Shown in pieces: positions 1 through 5,326 of a stretch of 15,952 nt of DNA. Within the stretch, counting starts at the first letter, position 1. The number at the start of each line of letters is the position of its first letter. Source of the DNA: Planctomycetota bacterium. Lineage in GTDB: Bacteria; Planctomycetota; Phycisphaerae; FEN-1346; JAACEH01. The position numbers and the translations under genes were made by a program. Under the pieces are notes generated by a model. It saw nothing but the letters and a program-made list of their open reading frames with translations, did not search any database and had not been told where the DNA came from. The stretch is taken from NCBI GenBank assembly GCA_016935955.1, contig JAFGPY010000358.1:1-15952 (forward strand), read 5' to 3'.

Positions 1-687
1 CTGACGACCGAGATGGTCCTGGAAGAGGCCGGCGTGACGTGGGCCGGCATCAACCGCGTCGTGCCGACCGGCGGCTCGACCCGCATGCCCGCCGTGCTGT
101 CGATGCTCGAACGCATGAGTGGCAAGCCGATCGAGATTCCCGTGCCGGTCGACGATGCCGTGGCCATGGGCGCGTCGATCCATGCCGCCATCATGGAGTT
201 CCACAGCCAGGACCGCATGGTGGAGTTCACGGCCGAGACGGCCGAGAAGCTCGGACGCATCCACACCACCGACGTGGCCGCGCACGCCATGGGCCTGGTC
301 ATCAAGGACCACCAGACGCTGGAGTACCGCAACGACGTGCTGATCAAGAAGAACTCGCGGCTGCCGGCCAGCGTCACCAAGACCTACCAGACGGCCCACG
401 ACGGCCAGACGTCCATCGTCGTGCGCGTCGTGCAGGGCGACGCCCCGGACCCCGAGGCCTGCATCACGCTCGACGCTTTCAGCATTACCGGCCTGCCCGA
501 GGGCCGGCCGGCCGGAGCCCCGGTCAAGGTCACCTTCAGCTACGACACCAAGGGCCGCGTGCACGTCACGGCCGAGGACGTCGACGCCGGCAAGACCATG
601 ACCACCGAGATCAACCGCACCAAGGGCATGGACTCCTCGCGCATCACCGCCGAAATGACCCGCCTGTCCCTCAAGAGCGTGGAGTAG
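1..687 (+). CDS. Hsp70 (DnaK-like) family chaperone, 5'-truncated by window edge
   Basis: This is the C-terminal 228 residues of an ATP-dependent Hsp70-family protein; the reading frame is open from base 1. Visible residues 24-28 are GGSTR, the adenosine-contacting motif near the end of the Hsp70 nucleotide-binding domain. It is followed by VDDAVAMGASIHAA, matching the DEAVALGAA motif that ends that domain. The remainder, to about residue 205, reads as the beta-sandwich substrate-binding domain (ITLDAFSITGLP, then VKVTFSYDTKGRVHVTAED). The protein stops about 20 residues later, where canonical DnaK begins its helical lid, so the lid is absent. It is probably a specialised Hsp70 paralogue, not the housekeeping DnaK; no grpE or dnaJ is visible. 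It lies before the RAYT unit and is probably unrelated to the pilus operon. Family assignment is firm; the specific role is unknown. Confidence 0.9.
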   Translation: MTTEMVLEEAGVTWAGINRVVPTGGSTRMPAVLSMLERMSGKPIEIPVPVDDAVAMGASIHAAIMEFHSQDRMVEFTAETAEKLGRIHTTDVAAHAMGLVIKDHQTLEYRNDVLIKKNSRLPASVTKTYQTAHDGQTSIVVRVVQGDAPDPEACITLDAFSITGLPEGRPAGAPVKVTFSYDTKGRVHVTAEDVDAGKTMTTEINRTKGMDSSRITAEMTRLSLKSVE

Positions 688-707
688 CGCGCGACTGCAG
701 CTATCAC

Positions 708-731
708 GTAGGGGCAAGGCCTGCCGTGCCC
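708..731 (+). repeat. GTAG-type REP-like hairpin, copy 1
   Basis: GTAG at 708-711 is followed by an 8-base arm GGGCAAGG (712-719), a CCTG loop (720-723) and CCGTGCCC (724-731), with one mismatch in the stem. GTAG plus an imperfect hairpin is the layout known for REP elements recognised by RAYT transposases. It sits 20 bp after the Hsp70 stop codon and could also act in transcript 3'-end formation, but no T-run follows it. Confidence 0.6.
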
Positions 732-754
732 GCGGCCTGACAGGAATGTGCATT

Positions 755-782
755 GGGTGCCATGCCTGCCCCTGCAGGCATG
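755..782 (+). repeat. GGGTGC-type palindrome, left end of RAYT unit
   Basis: GGGTGC (755-760) is followed by a perfect 9-bp stem, CATGCCTGC (761-769) with GCAGGCATG (774-782), around loop CCCT (770-773). The next bases, GCGACGTTG (782-790), recur at 11521-11529 beside another member of the family. Confidence 0.65.
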
Positions 783-791
783 CGACGTTGG

Positions 792-1364
792 TCAAAGCGT
801 CGGCAGCGAATCTCTGTCGACGGGCAGCGGCTCGTCAGTCCCCTCTATCCAGGCCCGCCAACTCGACCAGGGCCACTGGCTCGGATGCTCGACGAGCCCA
901 CGGCGAACCGGGTTGGCATGAATGTACCCCATCTTCTCTTTGGCTTCGGTGACCGTCCAGATGTTCCGGTCATACCCTCCGCCTCGTTGCCAGAATCGCC
1001 GCGTGATCTTGCCGCTCGCTCCGTGCTCAGTCATCTTCTCAGCAATGAACTTCGGGCTCTTCTGGGTCAGATGTGATAGTGCCTCAAACGTGACACGCCG
1101 CTTGATCCGCCACAAGATATCGCTGATGCCGGCGCCCGGCGCGGGTTGAATCAACAGGTGAACGTGGTCGGGCATGACGACGTACGCCCAGAGGTTGAAG
1201 CGGCACTCCTGCCTGGCCTGCGACAAAGACTCCAGGAACCACCGAGGGCTGCGACGGCCTCGGAAGAAGGGCTGACGTTGATAGCACGAAAACGTTAGGT
1301 AGTGGGCGTGCCCGTCGATGTCGTAACGGCGGCATCGTTTGCGATGTGCGCCGCGTGCATCCAT
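792..1364 (-). CDS. REP-associated tyrosine transposase (RAYT, Y1 HUH family)
   Basis: This 190-residue protein belongs to the IS200-like Y1 transposase superfamily, RAYT branch: single-strand nucleases that cut at REP palindromes. The HUH pair is His67-Val-His69 in VVMPDHVHLLI. The catalytic tyrosine is probably Tyr147 in GYIHANPVRRGLV, which aligns with the DYIYINP tyrosine of E. coli TnpA-REP. The C-terminus has the usual WPWSSW motif. The ATG at 1364 is chosen because family homology begins within about 15 residues of it; the same frame stays open to 1601, but that part runs through the palindrome and shows no domain. Only a weak GAGA precedes the start. The gene is opposite in strand to its neighbours and has REP-like hairpins on both sides. 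Length is normal and all catalytic residues are present, so it looks intact. Its cognate palindrome is inferred from position. Confidence 0.88.
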   Translation of the reverse strand: MDARGAHRKRCRRYDIDGHAHYLTFSCYQRQPFFRGRRSPRWFLESLSQARQECRFNLWAYVVMPDHVHLLIQPAPGAGISDILWRIKRRVTFEALSHLTQKSPKFIAEKMTEHGASGKITRRFWQRGGGYDRNIWTVTEAKEKMGYIHANPVRRGLVEHPSQWPWSSWRAWIEGTDEPLPVDRDSLPTL

Positions 1365-1403
1365 AGACTGATTCTCGCATGGTGTACCGTGCATGTCAAC
1401 CGG

Positions 1404-1430
1404 CATGGCTGCGGGGCAGCCATGGCACCC
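1404..1430 (-). repeat. GGGTGC-type palindrome, right end of RAYT unit
   Basis: On the minus strand, GGGTGC (1430-1425) is followed by a 9-bp perfect hairpin, with arms at 1416-1424 and 1404-1412 and a three-base loop at 1413-1415. It is inverted relative to the copy at 755-782, so the two bracket the RAYT gene. Confidence 0.65.
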
Positions 1431-1702
1431 TCCACTGGTGGTGTCCTCCGTCTGGAGCCACGCTGGCCCTGCGGGGGGAACGGTGATCCCTGGACCCCAA
1501 GATGTGGGGCAGGGGGGAGATGGGACAACAAAATCGTTGTCGTTGGCTTGGCAAATAGCTAGAATTAACGGTAGGCGTCGGTGCGCGCTGCCGGCGGACA
1601 CAATGGCTGTGCAGCCGCGGTGCGGCGACGGGACGAAATCTTGGTTTTTGACGTAATAGTTGCAGTTGACCGGCGTTTAACCGTATGCAAAGTGAGGGAC
1701 TT
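1431..1702. other. Non-coding leader between RAYT unit and tad cluster
   Basis: No credible gene is present. The stretch holds a 5-bp hairpin (CCCCA 1495-1499, TGGGG 1505-1509), a candidate promoter (1537-1565) and a short palindrome GGCTGTGCAGCC (1605-1616) that resembles a decayed core of the REP-like elements. From the predicted start site to the first gene there would be an untranslated leader of about 130 nt. No known riboswitch was recognised. Confidence 0.5.
1537..1565 (+). promoter_or_regulatory. Candidate sigma70 promoter for the tad cluster
   Basis: TTGTCG (1537-1542) and TAGAAT (1560-1565) are separated by exactly 17 bases, in a locally AT-richer patch of GC-rich sequence. It is the best sigma70-like match I see in the only long gap upstream of the pilus genes. 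Transcription would start near 1572. Seen by eye only. Confidence 0.4.
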
Positions 1703-2854
1703 ATGGTCGAAAACGCCAAGCCGGCGGCCGCGGAACTGATCGATCCGTCGACGATCTTCGCCAAGACGCTGCGCTCGTTCTTCGCCCCGGTCCAGCAGTA
1801 TATGGACGATCCGAGCGTCGTCGAAGTGATGATCAACGGTCCCGACGAGGTCTACATCGAGCAGCGGGGCCAGTTGATCCGCACCGACGCCAAGTTCGTC
1901 AGCGAAGAGGCCCTCGTGGCCGGCATCCGCAACCTGTTGCAGTACGTCGGCAAGCGGCTGACCGAGGACCACCCGATGATCGACGCGCGGCTGCCCGACG
2001 GGTCACGCGTCCACGTGGCCATGCCGCCGTGCAGCCGCAAGGGCGCGTGCATCACGATCCGCAAGTTCAAGAAGGAAGGGTTCGATTTCGCCCACATGGT
2101 CCAGTGCGGCACCCTCAGCCAGATGGCCATGGACTACTTGCGGATCAGCATCCAGTGCGAGAAGAACCTGGTCTTCGCCGGCGGCACCTCAAGCGGCAAG
2201 ACCACGCTGCTGAATACGCTGGGCAACTTCGTCCCGGAGCACGAGCGGATCGTGGTGATCGAAGAGTCCAGCGAGCTGCAACTGAGATTGCCGCACGTGC
2301 TGCAACTGGAGACACGCGGGCCCGACCGTTACGGTCGCGGCGAGGTGACCATCCGCGAGTTGTTCCGCAACAGCCTGCGTATGCGTCCGGACCGCATCAT
2401 CGTCGGCGAGGTTCGCGGCGGCGAGGCCCTGGACCTGATCCAGGCCCTGACGAGCGGTCACGGCGGCTCGATGTCGACGATGCACGCCGACACGCCAATC
2501 GACGCCCTGAACCGCATCGAGACGATGGCCCTGATGAGCGACGTGGCCATTCCGCTGAATGCCCTGCGGACGCAGATCGCCTCGTCGATCGACGTCGTGG
2601 TGCAGATGTCGCGTTTCCGCGACGCCTCGCGCCGCGTGGTCCAGATCAGCGAGGTGCTGCCGGTGGACGAGAACTACCAGTATCGCCTCAACGACGTGTT
2701 CATGTTGACGTTGCCCGAGGGCAGCCGCAAACTGGAGGAAGGGACGCTCGAGTGGACGGGCTGCCGGCCGGCGATGATGGACGAGGTCCAGGGCCGCGTG
2801 ATGGCCCAGGAAACCGAGAGCCTGGCCCCGTTTTTTGCCGATAAGGGCAGTTAG
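1703..2854 (+). CDS. tadA: TadA/CpaF-type secretion ATPase, short paralogue
   Basis: A 383-residue hexameric-ATPase-type protein of the PilT/VirB11 (T2SS/T4P/T4SS) family, expected at the cytoplasmic face of the inner membrane and powering Flp pilus assembly. Walker A is GGTSSGKT (160-167). The Asp-box-like IEESSELQL lies near 186-194, Walker [15 protein letters not shown] at 231-244, and the His box [15 protein letters not shown] near 258-272. CpaF proteins usually have 100 or more residues before the [12 protein letters not shown] segment; here it starts near residue 42, so the N-terminal regulatory domain is largely missing. The ATG at 1703 is preferred because GAGG (1694-1697) precedes it by five bases; an in-frame ATG at 1685 has no such site. 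It heads the cluster, ahead of the pilins. A second, longer TadA with an FHA domain is at 12413-14296, so the two may divide labour. All ATPase motifs look intact. Confidence 0.9.
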   Translation: MVENAKPAAAELIDPSTIFAKTLRSFFAPVQQYMDDPSVVEVMINGPDEVYIEQRGQLIRTDAKFVSEEALVAGIRNLLQYVGKRLTEDHPMIDARLPDGSRVHVAMPPCSRKGACITIRKFKKEGFDFAHMVQCGTLSQMAMDYLRISIQCEKNLVFAGGTSSGKTTLLNTLGNFVPEHERIVVIEESSELQLRLPHVLQLETRGPDRYGRGEVTIRELFRNSLRMRPDRIIVGEVRGGEALDLIQALTSGHGGSMSTMHADTPIDALNRIETMALMSDVAIPLNALRTQIASSIDVVVQMSRFRDASRRVVQISEVLPVDENYQYRLNDVFMLTLPEGSRKLEEGTLEWTGCRPAMMDEVQGRVMAQETESLAPFFADKGS

Positions 2855-2871
2855 TAGCTCGTGTTGAGTGT

Positions 2872-2894
2872 GTAGCCCGGCCGCCTCGGCCGGG
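2872..2894 (+). repeat. GTAG-type REP-like hairpin, copy 2
   Basis: GTAG (2872-2875), perfect 8-bp stem CCCGGCCG (2876-2883) with CGGCCGGG (2887-2894), loop CCT. It is a near-identical, same-orientation neighbour of the copy at 2926-2949. Confidence 0.75.
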
Positions 2895-2925
2895 AGAGGT
2901 TGACGGGAACAGTTGAATTGGGTAT

Positions 2926-2949
2926 GTAGCCCGGCCGCCCTCGGCCGGG
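2926..2949 (+). repeat. GTAG-type REP-like hairpin, copy 3
   Basis: GTAG (2926-2929), stem CCCGGCCG (2930-2937) with CGGCCGGG (2942-2949), loop CCCT. It sits 31 bp downstream of copy 2. Within a transcript such stems can slow 3' exonuclease decay, so it may uncouple tadA and pilin mRNA levels. Confidence 0.75.
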
Positions 2950-2985
2950 AAACACGGGCCTTAATGACCGTCTGCGGTTTGGTCT

Positions 2986-3009
2986 CACGCCCGAGGGCGG
3001 GCGTGCTAC
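2986..3009 (-). repeat. GTAG-type REP-like hairpin, copy 4 (inverted)
   Basis: On the minus strand, GTAG (3009-3006) leads into an 8-bp perfect stem, with CGGGCGTG at 2998-3005 and CACGCCCG at 2986-2993 on the plus strand, around a loop that reads CCCT on the minus strand. The stem differs from copies 2 and 3 but both arms changed together, so pairing is kept. Its last base overlaps the first base of the second 19-bp repeat. Confidence 0.75.
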
Positions 3010-3047
3010 CGATAAGGGCAGTTAGTACCCGGGGAGAGCCTGACGCC

Positions 3048-3257
3048 ATGGACATTCGCAGGGCAGGGCAGATTGCCGGTGGGGCGGTTCGTTGCGTGCG
3101 GCGGTTGCATCGCGACCAGCGCGGCGACGTGTTGGAGTACTTGTTGATCATGGCCGCCTTCGCCATCCCGCTGTTTGCCCTGGCGCAGGTGCTGCTGAAT
3201 ATCATGAAAGACCAGTATGGCCTGATTGCGTTTCAGGTGGGCTGGCCGTTCCTGTAA
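3048..3257 (+). CDS. flp: Flp-like prepilin 1
   Basis: A 69-residue small protein with the class III (Flp) prepilin layout: a basic leader of about 25 residues, then GDVLEYLLIMAAFAIPLFALAQV as a short hydrophobic segment and a brief tail. The EY pair after a glycine is the Flp hallmark. One oddity is that Glu is at +4 after Gly26 (Asp27, Val28, Leu29, Glu30), whereas Flp pilins place it at +5; cleavage after Arg25 would restore +5. The ATG at 3048 is chosen for the GGGGAGAG at 3031-3038; the frame opens further upstream but runs through the palindrome cassette. It is immediately followed by a second pilin and the prepilin peptidase. It could be the major pilin or a minor one. The leader wording HRDQRG echoes HRDEQG in the next gene, suggesting duplication. 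Confidence 0.82.
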   Translation: MDIRRAGQIAGGAVRCVRRLHRDQRGDVLEYLLIMAAFAIPLFALAQVLLNIMKDQYGLIAFQVGWPFL

Positions 3258-3283
3258 GGAACTCTTCCGCAAAGGAGTGAACG

Positions 3284-3535
3284 ATGAGACACTTGCTGGC
3301 CGGTAAATTCAAGGGACAGAGCCTGAAATCGCTGCTGCTGCGACTGCACCGCGACGAACAGGGCGCCGAGGGACTGGAGAAGTTGCTGATCATCGCCGCC
3401 TTCATCCTGCCGCTGCTCGGCCTGCTGATGATCTACAAGGAGAAGATCTCCGTCTGGGTGAACGACTTCTGGGAGAGACGCGTTCAGGAATCGGAAGAGA
3501 CCGACTTCCCCGTTGACGGCGACGCGGTGCACTAA
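3284..3535 (+). CDS. flp: Flp-like prepilin 2
   Basis: An 83-residue prepilin-like protein with a strong AAAGGAG site just before the ATG. The leader ends at Gly27, followed by Ala28-Glu29-Gly30-Leu31-Glu32-Lys33: Glu is at the canonical +5, but the Tyr normally at +6 is Lys. A hydrophobic helix follows (LLIIAAFILPLLGLLMIY, about residues 34-51), then a charged tail rich in Glu and Asp that may face the pilus surface. It resembles the preceding pilin (RLHRD, then LLI.AAF), so the two are probably diverged duplicates. Substrate of the TadV-type peptidase that starts 6 bp downstream. Whether it is a structural pilin or a minor pseudopilin cannot be told from sequence. Confidence 0.8.
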   Translation: MRHLLAGKFKGQSLKSLLLRLHRDEQGAEGLEKLLIIAAFILPLLGLLMIYKEKISVWVNDFWERRVQESEETDFPVDGDAVH

Positions 3536-3541
3536 GGCACG

Positions 3542-4147
3542 ATGCAGCTACTGGCTGACGCCATCCTTGCGACGGTCGTGGTGATTGCCGCCGTGACCGA
3601 CGTACGCAGTGGGCGGGTCTACAACTGGCTGGTCTACCCGGCCGTTGTGCTGGGCCTGCTCGTCGCGCTAGTGACCGGCGGCCTGCCGGGGCTGAAGGAT
3701 CACGCCTTGGCCGCCGCCATCGGTTTCGGCGTGATGTTTCTCTGCTATGCCATTGGCGGCATGGGCGGAGGGGACGTGAAGCTGATGGCCGCCATCGGCG
3801 CCTTGGGCGGCCTGACGCGAAGCTCGGGAGCGCTCGGCTCCTGGCACTGGCCCGAGCAGACGTGGTTCGTGGCCTACGTGATGTTCTACGCGTTCGCCAT
3901 TGGGGCGGCCATGGGCATCACGGCAGCTATCCAGCGGAGGATCATCGGTCGGACGGTTGCGGCCACGTGGTGGGGCATCAAGGTCCTGACCTTGCCCGGC
4001 ACCAACGTGGCGGATGCGGCCCCGGCCAAACCCAGCATTCGCGTGCCCTTTGGCCTGGCCACCTGCCTGGGCACGTTCTGGGCACTCGCGGAAGGTTACG
4101 CCGGCGGCACGGCGGGGTCGCTGGTGTCGCGGTTGATCGGACTGTAG
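3542..4147 (+). CDS. tadV: TadV/CpaA prepilin peptidase (A24 family)
   Basis: A 201-residue polytopic inner-membrane aspartyl protease that would cleave the leaders of the Flp-like pilins and TadE-like pseudopilins. The two catalytic aspartates are visible: Asp20 in AAVTDVRSGRVYNWL and Asp78 in the GGGD motif (75-78) of GGMGGGDVKLMAAIGAL. Hydrophobic helices surround both. There is no N-methyltransferase zinc domain, as expected for the short TadV/CpaA type in contrast to PilD. The length is slightly above the usual 150-180 residues because of the loop after the GGGD helix (through GRTVAATWWGIKVLTL). The start is 6 bp after the pilin stop codon with no clear ribosome site, suggesting translational coupling. 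Confidence 0.93.
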   Translation: MQLLADAILATVVVIAAVTDVRSGRVYNWLVYPAVVLGLLVALVTGGLPGLKDHALAAAIGFGVMFLCYAIGGMGGGDVKLMAAIGALGGLTRSSGALGSWHWPEQTWFVAYVMFYAFAIGAAMGITAAIQRRIIGRTVAATWWGIKVLTLPGTNVADAAPAKPSIRVPFGLATCLGTFWALAEGYAGGTAGSLVSRLIGL

Positions 4148-4191
4148 ACGGCGGTTGCACCACGGGCCTGCGGCTCACGGGGAGGCCGACC

Positions 4192-5271
4192 ATGACAAAA
4201 CGAAAACCCTGGGGGCTGTTCCTGGCGATCATGGCCGCCGTTATGCTGCTCATGGTCATCATGTACGTGCCCTTGCTCGGCGGCGCCGGCACCGCCCATG
4301 CCGCTACCTCGCCCCTGGCGCGCCTGGCCATTCTGACCATCGTCATCGGCTGCGCCATTCTGGGCCTGATCGCCCTGTGGCTGAAGCGACTCACCGAACG
4401 CCCGCACCCGCCGCTGCACAAGGTCTGGACCGACGAGGGGGGCACGGCCGCCGTCGAACTGCTCCTGGCCCTGCCGTTCATCCTGATGATCATGCTGCTG
4501 CTCGTCCAGGCCACGCTGATGTGGAACGACAACATGCTCATGCACCACGCCGGCTTTGCCGCCGCAAGGGCTGCACTGACCATCGTCCGCAGCGAGGTCC
4601 AGGAGTCGGGAGAAATTGAACGCGTGGTCTTCAACAACGGGGCGGACTACAACGGCTACCCCTATGCCTACGGCCCTCCGCCGCCGTCGCTCAAGATGCC
4701 GCGCATCAAGCGAGCCGCCGTGATGGCCCTGCTGCCCGTCAGCGGCGAATTGTCGACCAGCGTCGTAGAAGATCCCGAGATGACCGGCGATGAGATCGCC
4801 GACGCCGTCCGCCAGGCCATGGTCCAAGCCGAACAGGATCCGGCCCAGCCGTGGATCAATCACCTGGCCCGCAAGTTCGCCTACGGCGACTACTACACGA
4901 CGGTGGACATTCGTCGCCCGTGGCACTGGCGGTACGACGAGCCCGATCGCGGCGAGCATTGCCCCAGGGCGTCCTCGATCCGCGGCGACTGGAACCCGAC
5001 GCTCCCGGGCCAGTACGAGCGCATCAGCGTCTGCCGCTGGATTCCGGGCCACATGGATTTCGCCCGCTGGGAAGAGATCCAGGTGAAGCTGAACTACAGC
5101 TACGAACTCAAGATTCCCTACGCCAACCGCGTCTTCGACAAGCTGAGCAATGACGTCTACGAGGACACCACGCCGGACTCCGGACGCAGAATCATCCTGA
5201 CCGACGTGGAGATTTTCATGCCGTACCGAGCCGACCAGATCGAGAACGACAGGGCCAGGTACACGCCATAA
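4192..5271 (+). CDS. tadE: TadE-like pseudopilin with two-helix N-terminal extension
   Basis: A 359-residue protein. The TadE motif is Gly84 followed by Thr85-Ala-Ala-Val-Glu89 and a hydrophobic helix (LLLALPFILMIMLLLVQATLMW, about 90-111), then MHHAGFAAARAAL, a typical TadE continuation. Unusually, this motif is preceded by about 84 residues with two extra membrane helices (roughly 8-29 and 43-63). An N-in start puts the Gly84 site back on the cytoplasmic side, where the peptidase acts. The C-terminal 240 residues are probably periplasmic, with aromatic- and proline-rich stretches and no fold I recognise. The start follows GGGGAGG at good spacing, and no Met occurs in the long stretch between the extension and the TadE helix, so the extension is likely real. 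It could be a structural minor pilin or an assembly platform component. Confidence 0.8.
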   Translation: MTKRKPWGLFLAIMAAVMLLMVIMYVPLLGGAGTAHAATSPLARLAILTIVIGCAILGLIALWLKRLTERPHPPLHKVWTDEGGTAAVELLLALPFILMIMLLLVQATLMWNDNMLMHHAGFAAARAALTIVRSEVQESGEIERVVFNNGADYNGYPYAYGPPPPSLKMPRIKRAAVMALLPVSGELSTSVVEDPEMTGDEIADAVRQAMVQAEQDPAQPWINHLARKFAYGDYYTTVDIRRPWHWRYDEPDRGEHCPRASSIRGDWNPTLPGQYERISVCRWIPGHMDFARWEEIQVKLNYSYELKIPYANRVFDKLSNDVYEDTTPDSGRRIILTDVEIFMPYRADQIENDRARYTP

Positions 5272-5326
5272 ACGAGTGCCGTATGCCGCGACAGTAAGGA
5301 CCCGCAGTCCAACCACAGGAGAAGGA

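Larger units (their letters stand above)
755..1430. mobile_element. RAYT unit bounded by inverted GGGTGC palindromes
   Basis: The 676-bp segment starts with GGGTGCCATGCCTGC (755-769) and ends with GCAGCCATGGCACCC (1416-1430). The reverse complement of the right end is GGGTGCCATGGCTGC, so the ends are 15-bp inverted repeats with one mismatch. Each end also folds on itself: CATGCCTGC pairs with GCAGGCATG at 761-782 around a CCCT loop, and CATGGCTGC pairs with GCAGCCATG at 1404-1424 around GGG. A RAYT gene fills the interior on the minus strand. RAYT genes flanked by inverted REPs are a known arrangement (REPtron). No target-site duplication is obvious, which fits Y1 HUH chemistry. The same termini bound a 103-bp non-coding segment at 11461-11563. 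The exact limits are inferred. Confidence 0.6.
2838..3027. repeat. 19-bp direct repeat bracketing a palindrome cassette
   Basis: CCGATAAGGGCAGTTAGTA occurs exactly at 2838-2856 and again at 3009-3027, a 171-bp offset. The match ends abruptly at both edges. The first copy contains the tadA stop codon. The 152 bp between the copies hold three GTAG-type hairpins and no gene. Joining the copies would leave 22 bp between the tadA stop and the first pilin ATG. Confidence 0.85.

Noticed and set aside
1365..1601. N-terminal extension of the RAYT frame to 1601
   Set aside because: It would translate across the right-hand palindrome, contains no family homology and would overrun the unit's apparent end; the ATG at 1364 suits the family length.
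2872..3027. CRISPR array
   Set aside because: Only two direct repeats plus an inverted one, palindromic, unequal spacing and no cas genes.
2913..3047. Upstream extension of the first pilin frame into the palindrome cassette
   Set aside because: It encodes hairpin sequence with no pilin character, and a ribosome site precedes the ATG at 3048.
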